Position numbers and translations under genes: made by a program. A DNA stretch of 64,000 nucleotides from Exophiala sp. HKRS030 (Eukaryota > Ascomycota > Eurotiomycetes > Chaetothyriales > Herpotrichiellaceae): contig JAHWDD010000007.1 in assembly GCA_023897205.1 (NCBI GenBank), forward strand, positions 4,712,001-4,776,000, in the 5' to 3' direction. Below the pieces are notes generated by a model. That model saw nothing but the letters and a program-made list of their open reading frames with translations. It searched no databases and was not told where the DNA came from. This document shows positions 1 to 12,104 of the stretch, in pieces; positions within the stretch are counted from its first letter, which is position 1, and every line of letters begins with the position of its first letter.

Positions 1-14
1 TGCCCACCTCCACT

Positions 15-41
15 TTCACCTTCACCTTCACCTTCACCTTC
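15..41. repeat. TTCACC hexamer repeat
   Basis: Four perfect copies of TTCACC plus a partial copy lie at the very start of the window. No gene can be attached to it. Confidence 0.9.
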
Positions 42-112
42 CCTCTCCACAGTGAATTAAACTCTGTACCACAAATCCGCTACCCGGACTTCAAAGTCAC
101 TGGCAGGTGACT

Positions 113-177
113 GGTACAAGAAGTGGTACAAGAAGTGGTACAAGAAGTGGTACAAGAAGTGGTACAAGAAGTGGTAC
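113..177. repeat. 12-bp minisatellite
   Basis: The unit GGTACAAGAAGT is repeated perfectly about 5.4 times. The unit carries GGTAC, a piece of the GGTACC/TACC motifs scattered through the surrounding non-coding DNA, so it may have grown from one of them by slippage. Confidence 0.95.
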
Positions 178-3100
178 TTTACACTTTGCACCTTTGACTT
201 TTTGACTGCATTCCTAAGTGACCTCGCTTATAATCTCAGCGAGTGACTATCAGAGTACTCTGGAACACCGACGTACCAACCGTACCAACCAACGTGCAAT
301 AACGTCACCTTGATACTTTTTGTCTCGCTTCCCAAGGTTTGCAATAGGTCTACGGAAGGTTAGTGAGCAACTTGGAACTGCGACATGTGGTGCACCCTTA
401 TTGTGAGCCAGTGTCAAGTCACTTGTACCTCGGAGGTACTGACCTAGAGTTGTCGGTACAGGTGACTCACTACGGTAAGTTAGCTCCTGGGAAGTACCTA
501 ACTCTGTACTCTGTAGTATCGATACTTGATCATCCAGGAATCAGATAGCAATTCCCCTTGGCGCATGCATTTCGCGTCGATGCGGACATTAGATCCTTTG
601 GCCTCGATCGCCATGATCAGGCCATCCCCTTCTTCAGCAAGCGGTGATCTACTCGACGATCACCAAGCAGGGTTCAACTGTGCAAATGGCTCTGTTGGGT
701 CAGTTCGATACTACCACACTACAAGTAGGGAATACCTGGTATACAGAGTACATGTGCAATCATGTACAGTAACTCCGTACTCCCGTACTCCGTAGGTCCC
801 TCGTGAAAAGTCCATGTGACGAATCGGCTGGTGTCTGGCCAGGGCAAGCTAGAAAACCTTGAGAGGAACCACGATCAAACCAAAGTGACAGTTCCCCACT
901 GTCAGTAGCCATCGACTACGGAGTAGAGAGTAGCTAGGTTAGTGACAGCGATGCAAAGTCACCCACGTCTCGAGCAACATGTCCAAGAATTTGATCGCGG
1001 TACGAAGTCTTAGTGGAAATGCCTAGTGGTGATGTATCTCTCAGTACAGACTACCAATTCCCAAAGTACTAACGTACCTAGTTACTACTAACTAGCCATA
1101 CGTATGGATGGTGGCTCTTTCCAGACCCTCTCCTCTACCTTGTGTCCTATCTCCTCCTCCTTCTCCTTCTCCTCTTCTACTCAAGGAGTTCAGTAGTCAA
1201 TGACTCGGGGGTAACTGACCACTGGTCACTGGTGACCAACTGCAACACCATCAGATTGATCGGCACAGTGGTGAGACGATTTCCGACCGTGTCCTTGCGT
1301 TTGCTGGTCCGGAACCAATGCATCTCTCGTGTGACATATTGGTGACGTGGAGGCGTGGCGACGAAGAGATTCTGGCCCTAGGCTATCATTATTCTTGTGC
1401 ATTCATCGAGTGGTACTGACGGCGCACAGTAACAAGAGCATCGCTTGTACAAGTCTAACAAACCATCTACTGTCTTGTCTTGCTGTAGGTCGGAGTGTAT
1501 TGACAAGGTAGTCCCTGGATGTTCGATCTGTAGCTAAATACAGGTATCTAGTTATCTAGGTATCTATCTGAGCTGGACGCACTAACGGCTTCGTACATGA
1601 GTTACAAACTACCTCAAGGTGGTTAGGTCGACATCAGGCTCAAACGCGGAGTAGATAATTACCTGTACATACGGAATAGTTGGTGATATCTACGTCACTA
1701 ATGAACTAGACAAAACTAGCTAGTCGATTGAACAATCAAGGACCAAAAGTGAGGGGAGGTCTTGGGAATTTCCGGCCTAAAGTGAACCTGGAACAAGTAC
1801 CTAGGTACCTATTCTGTACTCCGTAGTCAGTACTTGACCTTTGGATACAATGCCACGAGCGCTAACAACCTACATAGGTACGTAGGTAGTTAACCACCCA
1901 GTTAGTTGTTTAACTATAGGCTATGTACATGGTTAAGTAGGTAGGTATGGAGTAGTTGGGTACGGCCGGAAGAATTGGCGAGGAACCTAAGCAGCTTCCG
2001 GTTGATCCCTAATAATGGCAAAGCGATGGTGATGCTTGCCTAGGTAGTGGCACGCAGTGGCTGGGCCCCTACTAGGCATCTACTAGGCATCGACCGAGTA
2101 TTCAAATAATGCTAACCCACCACCTTAGGCACCTTTAACTAGGGCACCTGCCCAAGGGAGGTAGGCACGCACGGCACGTAAGTACATAACTTGGAATCCC
2201 AGACTCCCAAGTGCCAACAACTGCGCCGCCTGAGACCTCGATTTCGCTAAATGCATCATCTTCTTTCCTGGACGACGCCGCGTTAATGACAGACTGATCA
2301 GTTAATCATCGACGATCACACTTTTCCCCTCCTCGCCTAAGTATCAAACGGTTTACTAGCAGGCATGGCGCTGGTTGCATAATATCTCGATTCTCTGATT
2401 GTCGCGCTGGCATGGGTTGAAGCGAGGAACCCTAATGCCAATCCAAAGTCGAGGACTTGTTAGTGTGACTTGCTAACTAGTACCAGAAGATACTAACTAA
2501 CTACTAGGCACCTACTAGGCCCCTCCCAGGTAGTTAGATCCCCCAGGTGTCCCCCATCCCGCCATGGTTCATAGTGCCCAATGGCCATGGCCGTCGAGCA
2601 AAAGTCCAGACTCTTGGAGGCCATGGATTGTGGCTCATCGGAATGACAGAAATATCCTGTACTTTCTACCATGTACCTCATCTGCTGACACGACACAAAC
2701 AGTCAAGTAGCACGAGGTAGCTGCATCAAAACCTTAGACTTGCAGTCCAACGTGGCCGGGGTTTGTCTGGGGTGGCCGGGTGAGCCGGGGTTGTCCTCAG
2801 TCATGGCCCTGGGCGATGGCCATGGTGAGAATAACGGCGATCCCTACCTGGCCGGTGCCAAAGTACTCCGTGGTCACTGCTGAGTGGTTGATTGTTACTT
2901 TGTCTTTGTTCGACTTGGTAGTTGGGACATGGCACAAGGTGCCTAGGACCCTATTTGCCTAGACGGTAAGTTGAGTACTCCCTAGGCACCGAGTTGAGTA
3001 TGGCTTGGTGTACTTGGTACGGGCGTGATAGGGCAGCCTAGACCCTTTTGGTACGCCCAACTAACTTAACTTAGGTACATATTTAATTAAGCGGTTGATT

Positions 3101-3951
3101 AGGCCAGCCCGTATGTACTTGTCCTCCGCCACAGACGGGCCCCATGAGGTGCCATGTTGCGCCTTGTTGATCTGGCCCCTGATCGTCACCATGGAGTCAT
3201 GCACAGCTTGGCCACCAGGAAAAGAGATCCGAATCTCCAGGCTCAGGCCTTGGTGACCCTTGCACCCCCTTGGCAGTTGTTGAGCCTGTGGCTCGAGATT
3301 TGACCCATCATGCCCAGAGTGTCCATGGGTCGAACTACCATAGCCCATCACGCCCCTTCCGGGCGGGTGTCTAGGCGCGCCCATTGCCTCCATGTCCAAT
3401 TGTTTGCATCTGATCAAGTCCTCCGACGCACATATTCGTCAGAGTGCGTCTGCTACCCGCCCGCAACTTCCCATCTTCCGGAAGATGGAAGGGAAGGATC
3501 AGCTGTCTCCCGCCTGCCACGGCTTCTTCCATCTTTTCGGCTCACGTGCCATGCATCGCCTCTACCCATTGTCCATCCGACGCCTCTCTGTTGCCCTTGT
3601 CGTACCTTGTCGTGCTTGTCGTGCTTGTCTTCTGGCAAATATGCCCCAGTTCAACGACAACTTCCCAAAAAGGATCTGCCCAGACTTTTCTTCTCGATGA
3701 TTCGGCTGATATCGTTGCAACATAGAACCAGGACTACTTCACAACAAAACGACAAGATCAGCATCTTTTCAACACATCTTTGTCGTATCGGGTAAGAAGA
3801 ACGAGATCGTTTGCCAACACCAACCCGACCTGGAATCAACAACCGCGCAAGTAGCACCACTTATGGTTGTCTGTACCTCGGATGAGAAATACGACAATAT
3901 GTCGATGATTCTTAAAGACCGTTTTCTCCGTTGAGATCGATCTACAACATG

Positions 3952-4632
3952 TCATGTTGCTGTCAAAACAGGTAGATGATCTGGCGGGAGTAGTAGAGGC
4001 CTCGTCGGAGACGGACTCCTGTTTAGCTTCAGGATAACCCTCCCGCGACCCAATTGCGAGCGATCTTCCCACATGCCTACCGTGACATGATCCGTTTGGT
4101 CACTCATTGCAGCCTGGAATATACCAGCATAGCTGATCATTTGTGTGCGGCCCTTGACAAATGCCTCTCGATCGCACCACTCGCCCATGAATGAATTCCT
4201 CCAAGAGTCTGCTTTACAACGGATCTCAAGACTGTTCCACCGAGCGATCATGGACTCATCCAGTTTCAAGTCCTCGGGGTAGTGCAGCATCAGCATGTCG
4301 CAATCGAGTTGCCAGATCAAATTCTTCACATGGCGTGAGGCAGGAAATCCGTCCGTCACTTGAGATGGAAGTCTGCCTGCGAATTCGTGTGTTATTACGT
4401 GAAACGTCGAGTTAGAGTACAAGATAGGTCGAGCCTCTGATAGGATCACTTTGCACACTCTCAGCAACTGGGCCGAGCGATGACCTGGATTTTGAACATT
4501 GCCGTTTCGTGGTAACAGACATGAATTTTGATGGTCACCCTTGCTGTCGATAATGACCTTGCCACGACCAAAGACTAAATCGTAAATCTCGAGTCTAATT
4601 TCCGACGGAAGGCTGAGTAAGGTGAACCTCAT
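3952..4632 (-). CDS. small 2EXR-domain (F-box-like) protein
   Basis: A 226-residue protein opens with the pattern LLSLPSEIRLEIYDLVF at about residues 4-20. This is the signature of the 2EXR / F-box-like domain found in large numbers in filamentous ascomycetes. A following stretch (QLLRVCKVILSEARPILYSNSTF, about residues 55-77) matches the usual second block of the family, 'LL..C+.i..EA.piLY..n.F'. The start is the ATG at 4632, directly before the domain. The last 25 residues are proline- and leucine-rich and do not look conserved, so the true 3' end may involve an unseen intron or a frame error. The family's function is mostly unknown; a protein-interaction role is inferred from resemblance to F-box proteins. 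It stands alone in a gene-poor region. Confidence 0.7.
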   Translation of the reverse strand: MRFTLLSLPSEIRLEIYDLVFGRGKVIIDSKGDHQNSCLLPRNGNVQNPGHRSAQLLRVCKVILSEARPILYSNSTFHVITHEFAGRLPSQVTDGFPASRHVKNLIWQLDCDMLMLHYPEDLKLDESMIARWNSLEIRCKADSWRNSFMGEWCDREAFVKGRTQMISYAGIFQAAMSDQTDHVTVGMWEDRSQLGRGRVILKLNRSPSPTRPLLLPPDHLPVLTAT

Positions 4633-7600
4633 GGTGATTGAATTCGTCTCGTTGGTATTTTGACCAACGACCCAAAGCTTGCTGTTTCGTAGTAATCGTC
4701 TTCAGCCGGGCAGGAAACAACAAATTCCTTGATTGCCAGCGATGACAGTAACAGTTGATGATATGAGATTTCTTTCGTGGGAATGTTCGTGGTTGATTAG
4801 AATTCCTCAACTATTATGGGTCCAAATGATGCAAGACGAGGCTTGAAATTTTTTGGAGCCACCAAAAGTGTGGATCAACGACTACGACTTTCGTCCGATC
4901 GGTCTGTGTTTAAAGGCCTGAGCCGTGAGTGGTGATCCGGCGGCAGCAGCTCACCGCCGCCCGCAGAACAGGTATCTTCCAGGCTCGGACTGTTTGGAAA
5001 GCTTCAGTGTTGGACCGAACTCGAACTCAGCTTCAGCCTTGCAATGTGCCACTCAACACGACGGAAAGGCTAAAAGTGATGGGTCGCGCGAAGTCAAAGA
5101 GGGTCAAGGGCAAATCCAAGGACTAACATCCGAAGTCAAGACTTCGTTTAATCAAGGTCGGATGATGTATATGATCGATCAACGATATCTACAGATTATA
5201 TCTCAACAGTAAAGACGGGAATCAACCACAATAAAAATGTTCCGGAAAAAAACCCAACGCTAAGAACCCAAAGAGGTCCAAATTATCGCGGTGAACGGGT
5301 GATTGTGCAATCAGTCCAGCTTTCACGTAAGCCTCGAATCCATCAATGAGTCAAATTCGACAGCAAACCATGGCGCGAAACAAGGCGGGGCTGAATGGGA
5401 ACAAAAGATAAGGACGACCACCCTCACACAAGGTGCTCCGTTCCCAATCCCAATCCCCAATCCCAACGGAACGGCATTGAGCATTTTTTGAACCGTCCAA
5501 TGTTTTGGTCCAGTTACTGTAGGTAGGGGGAAGATCAAGCATTCGAGCTGAAAATCCTAAGAATTGGAACAAAAAAGCCGCGCCCAATCTCACGCACTCC
5601 TGGTGGTGGTGGTGGTGGACACGTGGGACCACCGGCCCGTGCGCATGCCACCCTGGGACCTGAACTGTGGTGAATGGGATTTCTGATCCTAGTTAGGTGT
5701 ATAGTTGGCTAGTTCAGATAAGATCGATTTGGACTCTAACTAGACAGATAGGTAAGTAAGTAGATCACGATTGAATTTGATAGATGGTTAACTACATCTA
5801 ACTAGGACCCGATGAATGCCGATAAGGCTGGCCACCGCCTCGACCCTGCAAGATGACAATGACAGCGACAGCGACAGTAACAGACAGACTTATTCTCAGT
5901 GCATAAGATCTCTCTCTCGGTATGCCTCTCTGGAAAGACCTATCTATCTCATTTGAGCTCCCTTGCTCCTTTTCATGTCCCTGATCTGTACAGGCTGGCG
6001 ACAGGTCAGAATCAATAAGTAAGATAGAGACAGCATGGCCCGCAAGGGCTTGAAATCAAGAGAGGCAAAAAGTCGGAGTTATCCGGCACACCTTCATAAA
6101 TCAGTCAATCAATCATCCACACCGCACAGACCATCAACAGGCACTAGTTAGAAGAGTATATATTTCTTCAGTGGCCAAGGGCGCGGCGCAAAAGGCCATC
6201 TCATGAATGTCATCGTAGGTCGGGTATTCACTCAATGTCCAAGCGACGCGACGTGAACAAAGGTACCACCCATCATCTCCCTAAATTAGTAAGTCGCCAT
6301 GTTCCAACACAAGCTTCTTACATGGTAACGTATATCCGTACATCGATAATCAGGTTACTCACATGGCGATTACACGCTACGGAGGAGCGTGTCGTGCCTT
6401 GCCCTGGGATCTGAAGAAACTAACCAAAGACAACACGAAACTACATATCTGATTAGTCAATAGTCAGTACCCTGGTATGGGTTGCAGGTATCCAAATCTG
6501 AAGCTGAAGGGTCTGAGGCTATATCCCCTGCGGGAACGGAAATGCGTGTCCTTTTGATTTAGCCTGGAAAGAGACTCCGTTCGTGATTACTACATACAGT
6601 ATATAGTATACAGTGTACTTGGTACGCCGTTGTGGCTGGCAGACTGGCAGATACATTAAATATACATAGATATGCAATATCTCTATGTGCCCAAGTACCT
6701 CTCCATGTAAGTCCTTATGGAGTAGATATGTCTGAGAGGGACGAATGTCGGTCCGCCTGATATCAAGGTCTACATACGTATGTGACAGAGACAATAGAAT
6801 GCCTATTAACGACCTACCTACCTGCCTGCCTACCTAATTACCTAAGACCCAGTCCATTGAATCGACATAACCACCGTACTCGGCACTTCATGCATACTCC
6901 TAGACAAGACAAGACAAGACAAGACATGATATGATCCACCGCTGATTCCGTACTCCTAACAGCGCACTACAGGCCAAGGAAAAACGTATTGATTAGATGG
7001 ATTACTCGATCCCATGCCTGGCTGGCTTGCTGGCTGTCTGGCTCGCGCATATGCAACCCAGCCGTGCCCAGCGCAGCTCCAGACGGGACAGGACATGACA
7101 TTTCAGGCCAGCCCGATGGCCCAGCTCGGCCCGCCCGCCCGCCTGCCTGCCCGTTGGGTATTTATTGTCTATTTACGTGAATATTCACATGCAATGCTAC
7201 CAATCATACAACAGACACTGTACCTACGGAGTACCTAGTTAGTTGGTACAAGCGAAGCTAGTCTGGCGGGGTGCCTTGATGCCGGTGACAACTCTCTCTG
7301 CCCCGATGCTCCCTTGGGGCATTATATGTCGCTTATTCTTCAGTGTCAAGTATTCATTCTCAACGCCTATTGCTGAGGAATCTCGTATTCCACAGAGAAG
7401 GGGAAGGGGAAGGGATATGGGGATGGGAACCGAGGGAAGGCGGAGGGAATGAGGTTCATTGCTCTACGTGGTTAGATGGCGTCAGTGTCCGGTTTTGCAA
7501 ATAGTAACTAGTTAGTTAGCTATGTATCTATCTACCTATAGTTAGTTGAAGACCGAAAACACCGAGTGACAGCATCTTCTTGCGCTGTACCAAGTACTTA

Positions 7601-8182
7601 GTATTGGCTGGGTAGACACGAAGTGACATGGTAGAAGGTAGGTATGTAGGTATCTATTTACTTAGCCACTATCCATCCTACCTACGTACCACCTGGCTAG
7701 CCAGCCAGCCAAATGAGATATTCGGACCACCGTGTATCTTCGACAGGAGCTGGAATTGCATGTTCGTGAGGCCTTTGGCTGCTTGATGTTTTCTGGCTGC
7801 GTTCTTGCTTGTACTTTTGTCCTCACTTGCACGTCCCTCGGTTGTGCGTCTGGCCGTGGCTGGGTTGATTATTATAGAGTTCCTGGGTTGTATGTATGAG
7901 CTGGTGGCAACGAAGCTAATAAGTTAGCATGGCAAGTCAGAAGACGAGTTGGTTTGACACAAGTCGGCGGTTGAGTCTCCATTTCATTAGACTTGAAGCG
8001 TGTGGGATTGGATCACGTATTGCTGCTGTTTGGCATGTGCTTGCTGATTGCTATGTGCTTGGATGCCTAATCGCTTGATAGAAATCACTATTATTGCTCA
8101 TTGAAAGAATTCGTGCTGGGTAATGTAAAACAAACTCCTGTATAAATCATCCTCATTTTCGTAGTCATGCCCCATTGCCAGT
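4633..8182. other. long intergenic region
   Basis: About 3.5 kb without a credible gene. It contains a (TGG)n run near 5599-5617, a GACAA pentamer run near 6903-6925, several TACGGAGTA motifs (an exact TACGGAGTAC at 7225) and scattered TAGGTA-type palindromes. Open frames on both strands are short and compositionally like their surroundings. Confidence 0.65.
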
Positions 8183-10168
8183 TCATGGCGTAGCTAGTAT
8201 GCCTTGTGATGTAGTATCTGATATGCTTTCTGGTGTGGTCTCTGACATCGGCGTCGCTGATGAGCTCAAATCTGATGTCTCAGTCACATCGAAACTTGGA
8301 GGGACATCATTAACGAACGTCAGCGGCTCTTGAACTGGGTGTATTGTCTCTTGAGATACCGCCAGTCTTTCCGACATTGTTGAACTCGGCTCTTCTTCCA
8401 TAGACTGCACCACTGGATTGACCGAGGCCAGAATCGTTTCCGTCGAAACCAAAAGGCTAGTCGCCGTTGCTGTGACTGTCATGGTCAATATCTCTTTCGA
8501 CATTATGGTTTCGTTGCCTAGTCTGGTGATTTCCTGCGATGAGGGTGTTTGCTTCCCTGCAAACGCGAAGAATAAAACCAATGCGCTCAAAACCGCGACC
8601 AGGATATTCTTACGATCCTGAAATGCTGTATTTCGAGGTGCCATGACCAAATTCGGCAGATACTCCGTCGATGGGAATGCCGGAGAAACGTCTGCGAATG
8701 TTGGTTTTTCAGGCACGGGTTCCTCATAGAATCCATCAATCTCAGCTTGACTTCTTGATCGGCCAGCATCGCCATAGATCTCCCGCTCTCGCGCATCAGA
8801 TACCTCTGCAGGCAAGTGAGTCTCATGTGGTTGAGACTCCTCCATACTCTCGATTTCTTCTCCCATTGGTTCGATAAGGGCCAGTTTTGCTTCCACATCT
8901 CTCCGAAGCGCCTCTGGAAGCCATAACCGAATCTCTACGTCCACCTTCTCCATTTCCTGCCAGGCAGCTTCCCATGCTCCAGTTCGCATGAGTCCATTCG
9001 CAGCATAGACTTTGACTTCCCATTTGCGATTGCTATCGTCTGATTGTAGCTTGCTTCCACAGTCTGGACATTTCCTTCCACACGAGTCCGCAGGATCAAC
9101 GTCTTCGTCTGTCGCACTACCACTTTCGAATCCGCTATCACCACTGGCTCCATCCCCGTACAGATAATGATTGTGATGAATTCGTGGAGCCTCGAGCTCG
9201 AGAGCTTCGAGGAGTCTTTCTTCCAAGAGTTCGTAGTCCTCTTTTGGGTGTGAAATCAACACGCCCCTTGTCCTGACTTCTGCGTCACCGACAAATTTGT
9301 CTCGTAGAGTCGCCCATCTTTTTCGATATTCTTCGGGTAGGAGGTCGCTTATGAGTTCTGCGTCATGGCTCGTATGCGGTAATAACGAGGGAGGCAATAT
9401 AGTGCAATGGAGGAGCACGAGTGGATATTCCTTTCGCAGATTGCTGCTGACCTTTTGTGGCGAACCACGATGCGAACGACTTGATCTCTTGGTAGGTGAT
9501 GTGCTGGTGGAATATGAACTGCGGTGACTATACGATGACATCTGAGAACCACTCCGCCGATGATGCCTCAACACGCTGTGTGTGTCACTCATTGTTTCGT
9601 CTCGCATTTGTAACGCCCGCACACTGCTAGGATGTCGGAATGCCCAGTAATATTCTCGTGCACTCTTGGGTGAGCTTGTGATGTGCTCAATCACCTTGGC
9701 TCGTTCGAAAGATTGACGTGTAGGTGTTCGAGGGCCGACATAATTGTCATATGATAAAGGTGGAGGCTGCGCTATGGACGCTGGGAAAGACGATATTGAC
9801 GAACCTCCCGACGTTCTGCGATCCTCACTACCGTCGCCATTTTCAAGAAAAGAACTGTCAACAATGCTTCTATCTACTTCAATCTCGTCATCGTGTATTT
9901 CGGTCACCGCAACCGTACGTTCAACGTCGTCAACTAGGTAATCATCATTTGGCGGTAAAGCTGGTGAAGTAGAAGTCGATTGCGCTCGGAGTAAAAGTTG
10001 TGTCGAGTGCTGGAAGGCGAAATCTTCATCATCTAGTGACAGAGCAGGGCGGGGGATATTGTCGACATGTTGTGCACGTAATGACGGCGGCGAGGTGGAC
10101 GTTGCGCTGAGCACGGACGAGATTAGGCGGAATATGCGAATCTCATCAGTTGTAGATTGCCTGCGCAA
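8183..10168 (-). CDS. conserved fungal protein with C-terminal membrane segment
   Basis: An open frame of about 661 codons without introns. The N-terminal third is serine-rich and low complexity. The middle holds a conserved block beginning KEYPLVLLHCTILPPSLL, continuing with RGVLISHPKEDYELLEERLLEALELEAPR, a Cys cluster CGRKCPDCGSKL, and NRKWEVKVYAANGLMRTGAWEAAWQEMEKVDVEI. From memory of fungal proteomes this block belongs to a widespread uncharacterised family, often labelled 'pathway-specific nitrogen regulator' without experimental support. A single hydrophobic segment (NILVAVLSALVLFFAFAG, about residues 520-537) precedes a Ser/Thr-rich tail, suggesting a tail-anchored or single-pass membrane protein. 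The 5' end is uncertain: no in-frame ATG is visible before a stop, and the frame opens just after an acceptor-like TTTGCGCAG, so a short upstream exon or a base error is likely. Function unknown. Confidence 0.65.
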   Translation of the reverse strand: MRRQSTTDEIRIFRLISSVLSATSTSPPSLRAQHVDNIPRPALSLDDEDFAFQHSTQLLLRAQSTSTSPALPPNDDYLVDDVERTVAVTEIHDDEIEVDRSIVDSSFLENGDGSEDRRTSGGSSISSFPASIAQPPPLSYDNYVGPRTPTRQSFERAKVIEHITSSPKSAREYYWAFRHPSSVRALQMRDETMSDTHSVLRHHRRSGSQMSSYSHRSSYSTSTSPTKRSSRSHRGSPQKVSSNLRKEYPLVLLHCTILPPSLLPHTSHDAELISDLLPEEYRKRWATLRDKFVGDAEVRTRGVLISHPKEDYELLEERLLEALELEAPRIHHNHYLYGDGASGDSGFESGSATDEDVDPADSCGRKCPDCGSKLQSDDSNRKWEVKVYAANGLMRTGAWEAAWQEMEKVDVEIRLWLPEALRRDVEAKLALIEPMGEEIESMEESQPHETHLPAEVSDAREREIYGDAGRSRSQAEIDGFYEEPVPEKPTFADVSPAFPSTEYLPNLVMAPRNTAFQDRKNILVAVLSALVLFFAFAGKQTPSSQEITRLGNETIMSKEILTMTVTATATSLLVSTETILASVNPVVQSMEEEPSSTMSERLAVSQETIHPVQEPLTFVNDVPPSFDVTETSDLSSSATPMSETTPESISDTTSQGILATP

Positions 10169-10392
10169 ATGTGTTTACGTGATTCCCGGAACGGGGTTGC
10201 ATGGGGCAACGGGCGGTCAGAGGTAATTATGTTGTCATTTGAAAAGATAATTCATGTGGTGGGCGTTTCTTCTCCCCAGAGAGTCAGTTCGTAGGCGAGA
10301 GAATATCCGAGAGCTTGGTGTCAGACCTCGTATCATTATTCGCCAGTACTCCTGCGCCAGCATCGACATAGTACAGTACCTAAATATCCTGT

Positions 10393-12104
10393 TCAAGCGA
10401 TCCAAAACCACATCTTTTGCACCCAATTCTTCGGCACTGGATCTTCATCCAAGGCGCAGAGCTCGTCCATCTCTCGTTTGCCACTGATGACATCGATGTT
10501 GTGTACCTTTATCGCAAATGGTGTTCTAAACCACACTTTGTGTCCGAGATATAGGACGAGCACAATCGGTAGTGTGATATATGCAGCTAGAAAGCTCGCG
10601 ACAGACCAATTCGTGGGAAAAAATACTTGAAACCCATTCGTCAAGGTGAGAATTGATAAGACGAAAAGCACACCGTAAGAGGCATATGGTTGAAAGGGCG
10701 TGCGAAATGGTAAAGCGTCCAACATGTTGTGCAAGCGCATAGCTTTGTGAAAACGAATGTACATGATGAGGCAGATGATCCAGGCAATATATCCAGAGAT
10801 CGTGCTGATGTTGACAAACCAATTGAAGACAGTAGCGCCATCGTTGGATACGTTGAGATAAGCAAGCAGGCCTGGTAACCATGTTCCTAGAACTGCCGCC
10901 CTTGGAACGCCTCGACGATTCGTTTTACTGAAAATTTTGGGTGCTTGACCAGTCAATGAAAGACCATAGAGGACTCGAGAGCCCGAGTAAAGGAACGCAT
11001 TGCCAGCGGACCACGCTGAGGTCAGTATTGCAGCATTGATGACATGATTGAGGCCACTAATTCCAGCTTCTTGAATGCCAATAACGAATGGACTAGCGCT
11101 TGCATTTGAATCGGGGGATAGAAGGCGTGGGTTATCCGAAGAGACAATAAGTCCAATTATAAGACTGCCCATCCCATAGAAGATCAGCAGTCGCCACACG
11201 AAACGGCGTGCTGCTTTGGGAATGTTACGTCGAGGCGCGATCGTCTCTCCAGCTGCAAGCGCTATCAATTCGGGTGCGGTGATGAATGCGAATCCGGCTC
11301 GGACAAAGGCTGTCCAGTATGCCAGGAATCGGCCAGTTGCTCCAGGGACCAGATATTCTTTGAAGGCACCAGGCCTGTTCCAGTATCGAAAGCCCAAACG
11401 GTCATGATTCGGTCCTCCACCAAAGAATAAAACCCATCCGACGATGATGAGTCCAATGATGGTAAGGAGTTTGATAGATGCAAACCAGAACTCAGCCTCT
11501 CCAAAGAATGATACAGCTATGATGTTTAGGCACAAGACAATGACAAGAAATATCGTGATCCACACTGCGACGTTGACATCTGGAGCCCAATAGCTCAGGA
11601 GAATGGAACCAGCAGAAGCCTCGGCGGCAACAAGAATGGCATACGCGTACCAGTAGTTCCAACCGGCAGCGAAACCTAGGCTAGGATCAACAAAGCGACC
11701 AACGAAGTACGGAATGGTGATGCCCTTCATGGGTAAGTAGACTGTGATCTCGGCAAGAATGTTCATGATGATCCAGACGATGAACATGTTGCTGAGATAG
11801 GCCATGAAGAGGGGCGCTGGGCCGACGACGCTGAGTATTGAACCCGATCCCACGAACAGTCCGGTGCCAATAGCACCTCCCAGAGCTCTGTGATGTGATT
11901 AGAAAGATATACGCCCCATCAATGTTCTGAGACTTACAAAAATTGAATGTGTCTACTCTTGAGGCCACGAACTGTCTGACCATTTGGTGTCGAGACCAGA
12001 GGAGTTTCGCCACGATGTTGCTTCTCCTCGTCGCGGGACATGGCGTGGTTGACGTCGAGTCCGTTTCCATAGCCTGTTGCCTTCTCGTTTTCCATCGCGG
12101 CCAT
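10393..12104 (-). CDS. amino-acid permease (APC superfamily, fungal YAT type)
   Basis: Two exons (12104-11938 and 11887-10393) flank a 50-nt GTAAGT...CACAG intron and give 553 residues, the usual size for fungal amino-acid/H+ symporters. The splice rebuilds the hallmark motif IQFLALGGAIGTGLFVGSGS at the first membrane helix. About twelve hydrophobic segments follow, with the family-typical GWNYWYAYAI, FAFITAPELIALAAGE and SRVLYGLSLTGQAPK blocks. The start ATG at 12104 gives a polar, Lys/Glu-rich cytosolic N-terminus (MAAMENEKATGYGNG) as in the family. It should sit in the plasma membrane and import amino acids with protons. The exact substrate (broad range or a subset such as proline, GABA or basic amino acids) cannot be read from sequence. 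No frame damage is seen. Confidence 0.92.

Larger units (their letters stand above)
1..3951. other. gene-poor intergenic region
   Basis: No reading frame here looks like a protein: the open stretches are short, overlap on both strands and have no recognisable motif. The stretch is rich in short palindromic motifs built from TAGGTAC, CTAGG and TACGGAGTA. It also holds two short tandem repeats near its left end and polypyrimidine runs near 1140-1180. Confidence 0.7.

Noticed and set aside
113..177. Repeat array considered as CRISPR-like
   Set aside because: A eukaryotic minisatellite with 12-bp units and no spacers.
3310..3795. Plus-strand frame of 161 codons
   Set aside because: Several overlapping frames on both strands have similar length and none shows conserved sequence; arginine/serine/cysteine-rich as expected of non-coding DNA.
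8183..10168. Naming this protein a nitrogen regulator
   Set aside because: Database-style labels of this family as pathway-specific nitrogen regulator are not backed by any DNA-binding motif visible here; a membrane segment argues against a simple transcription factor.
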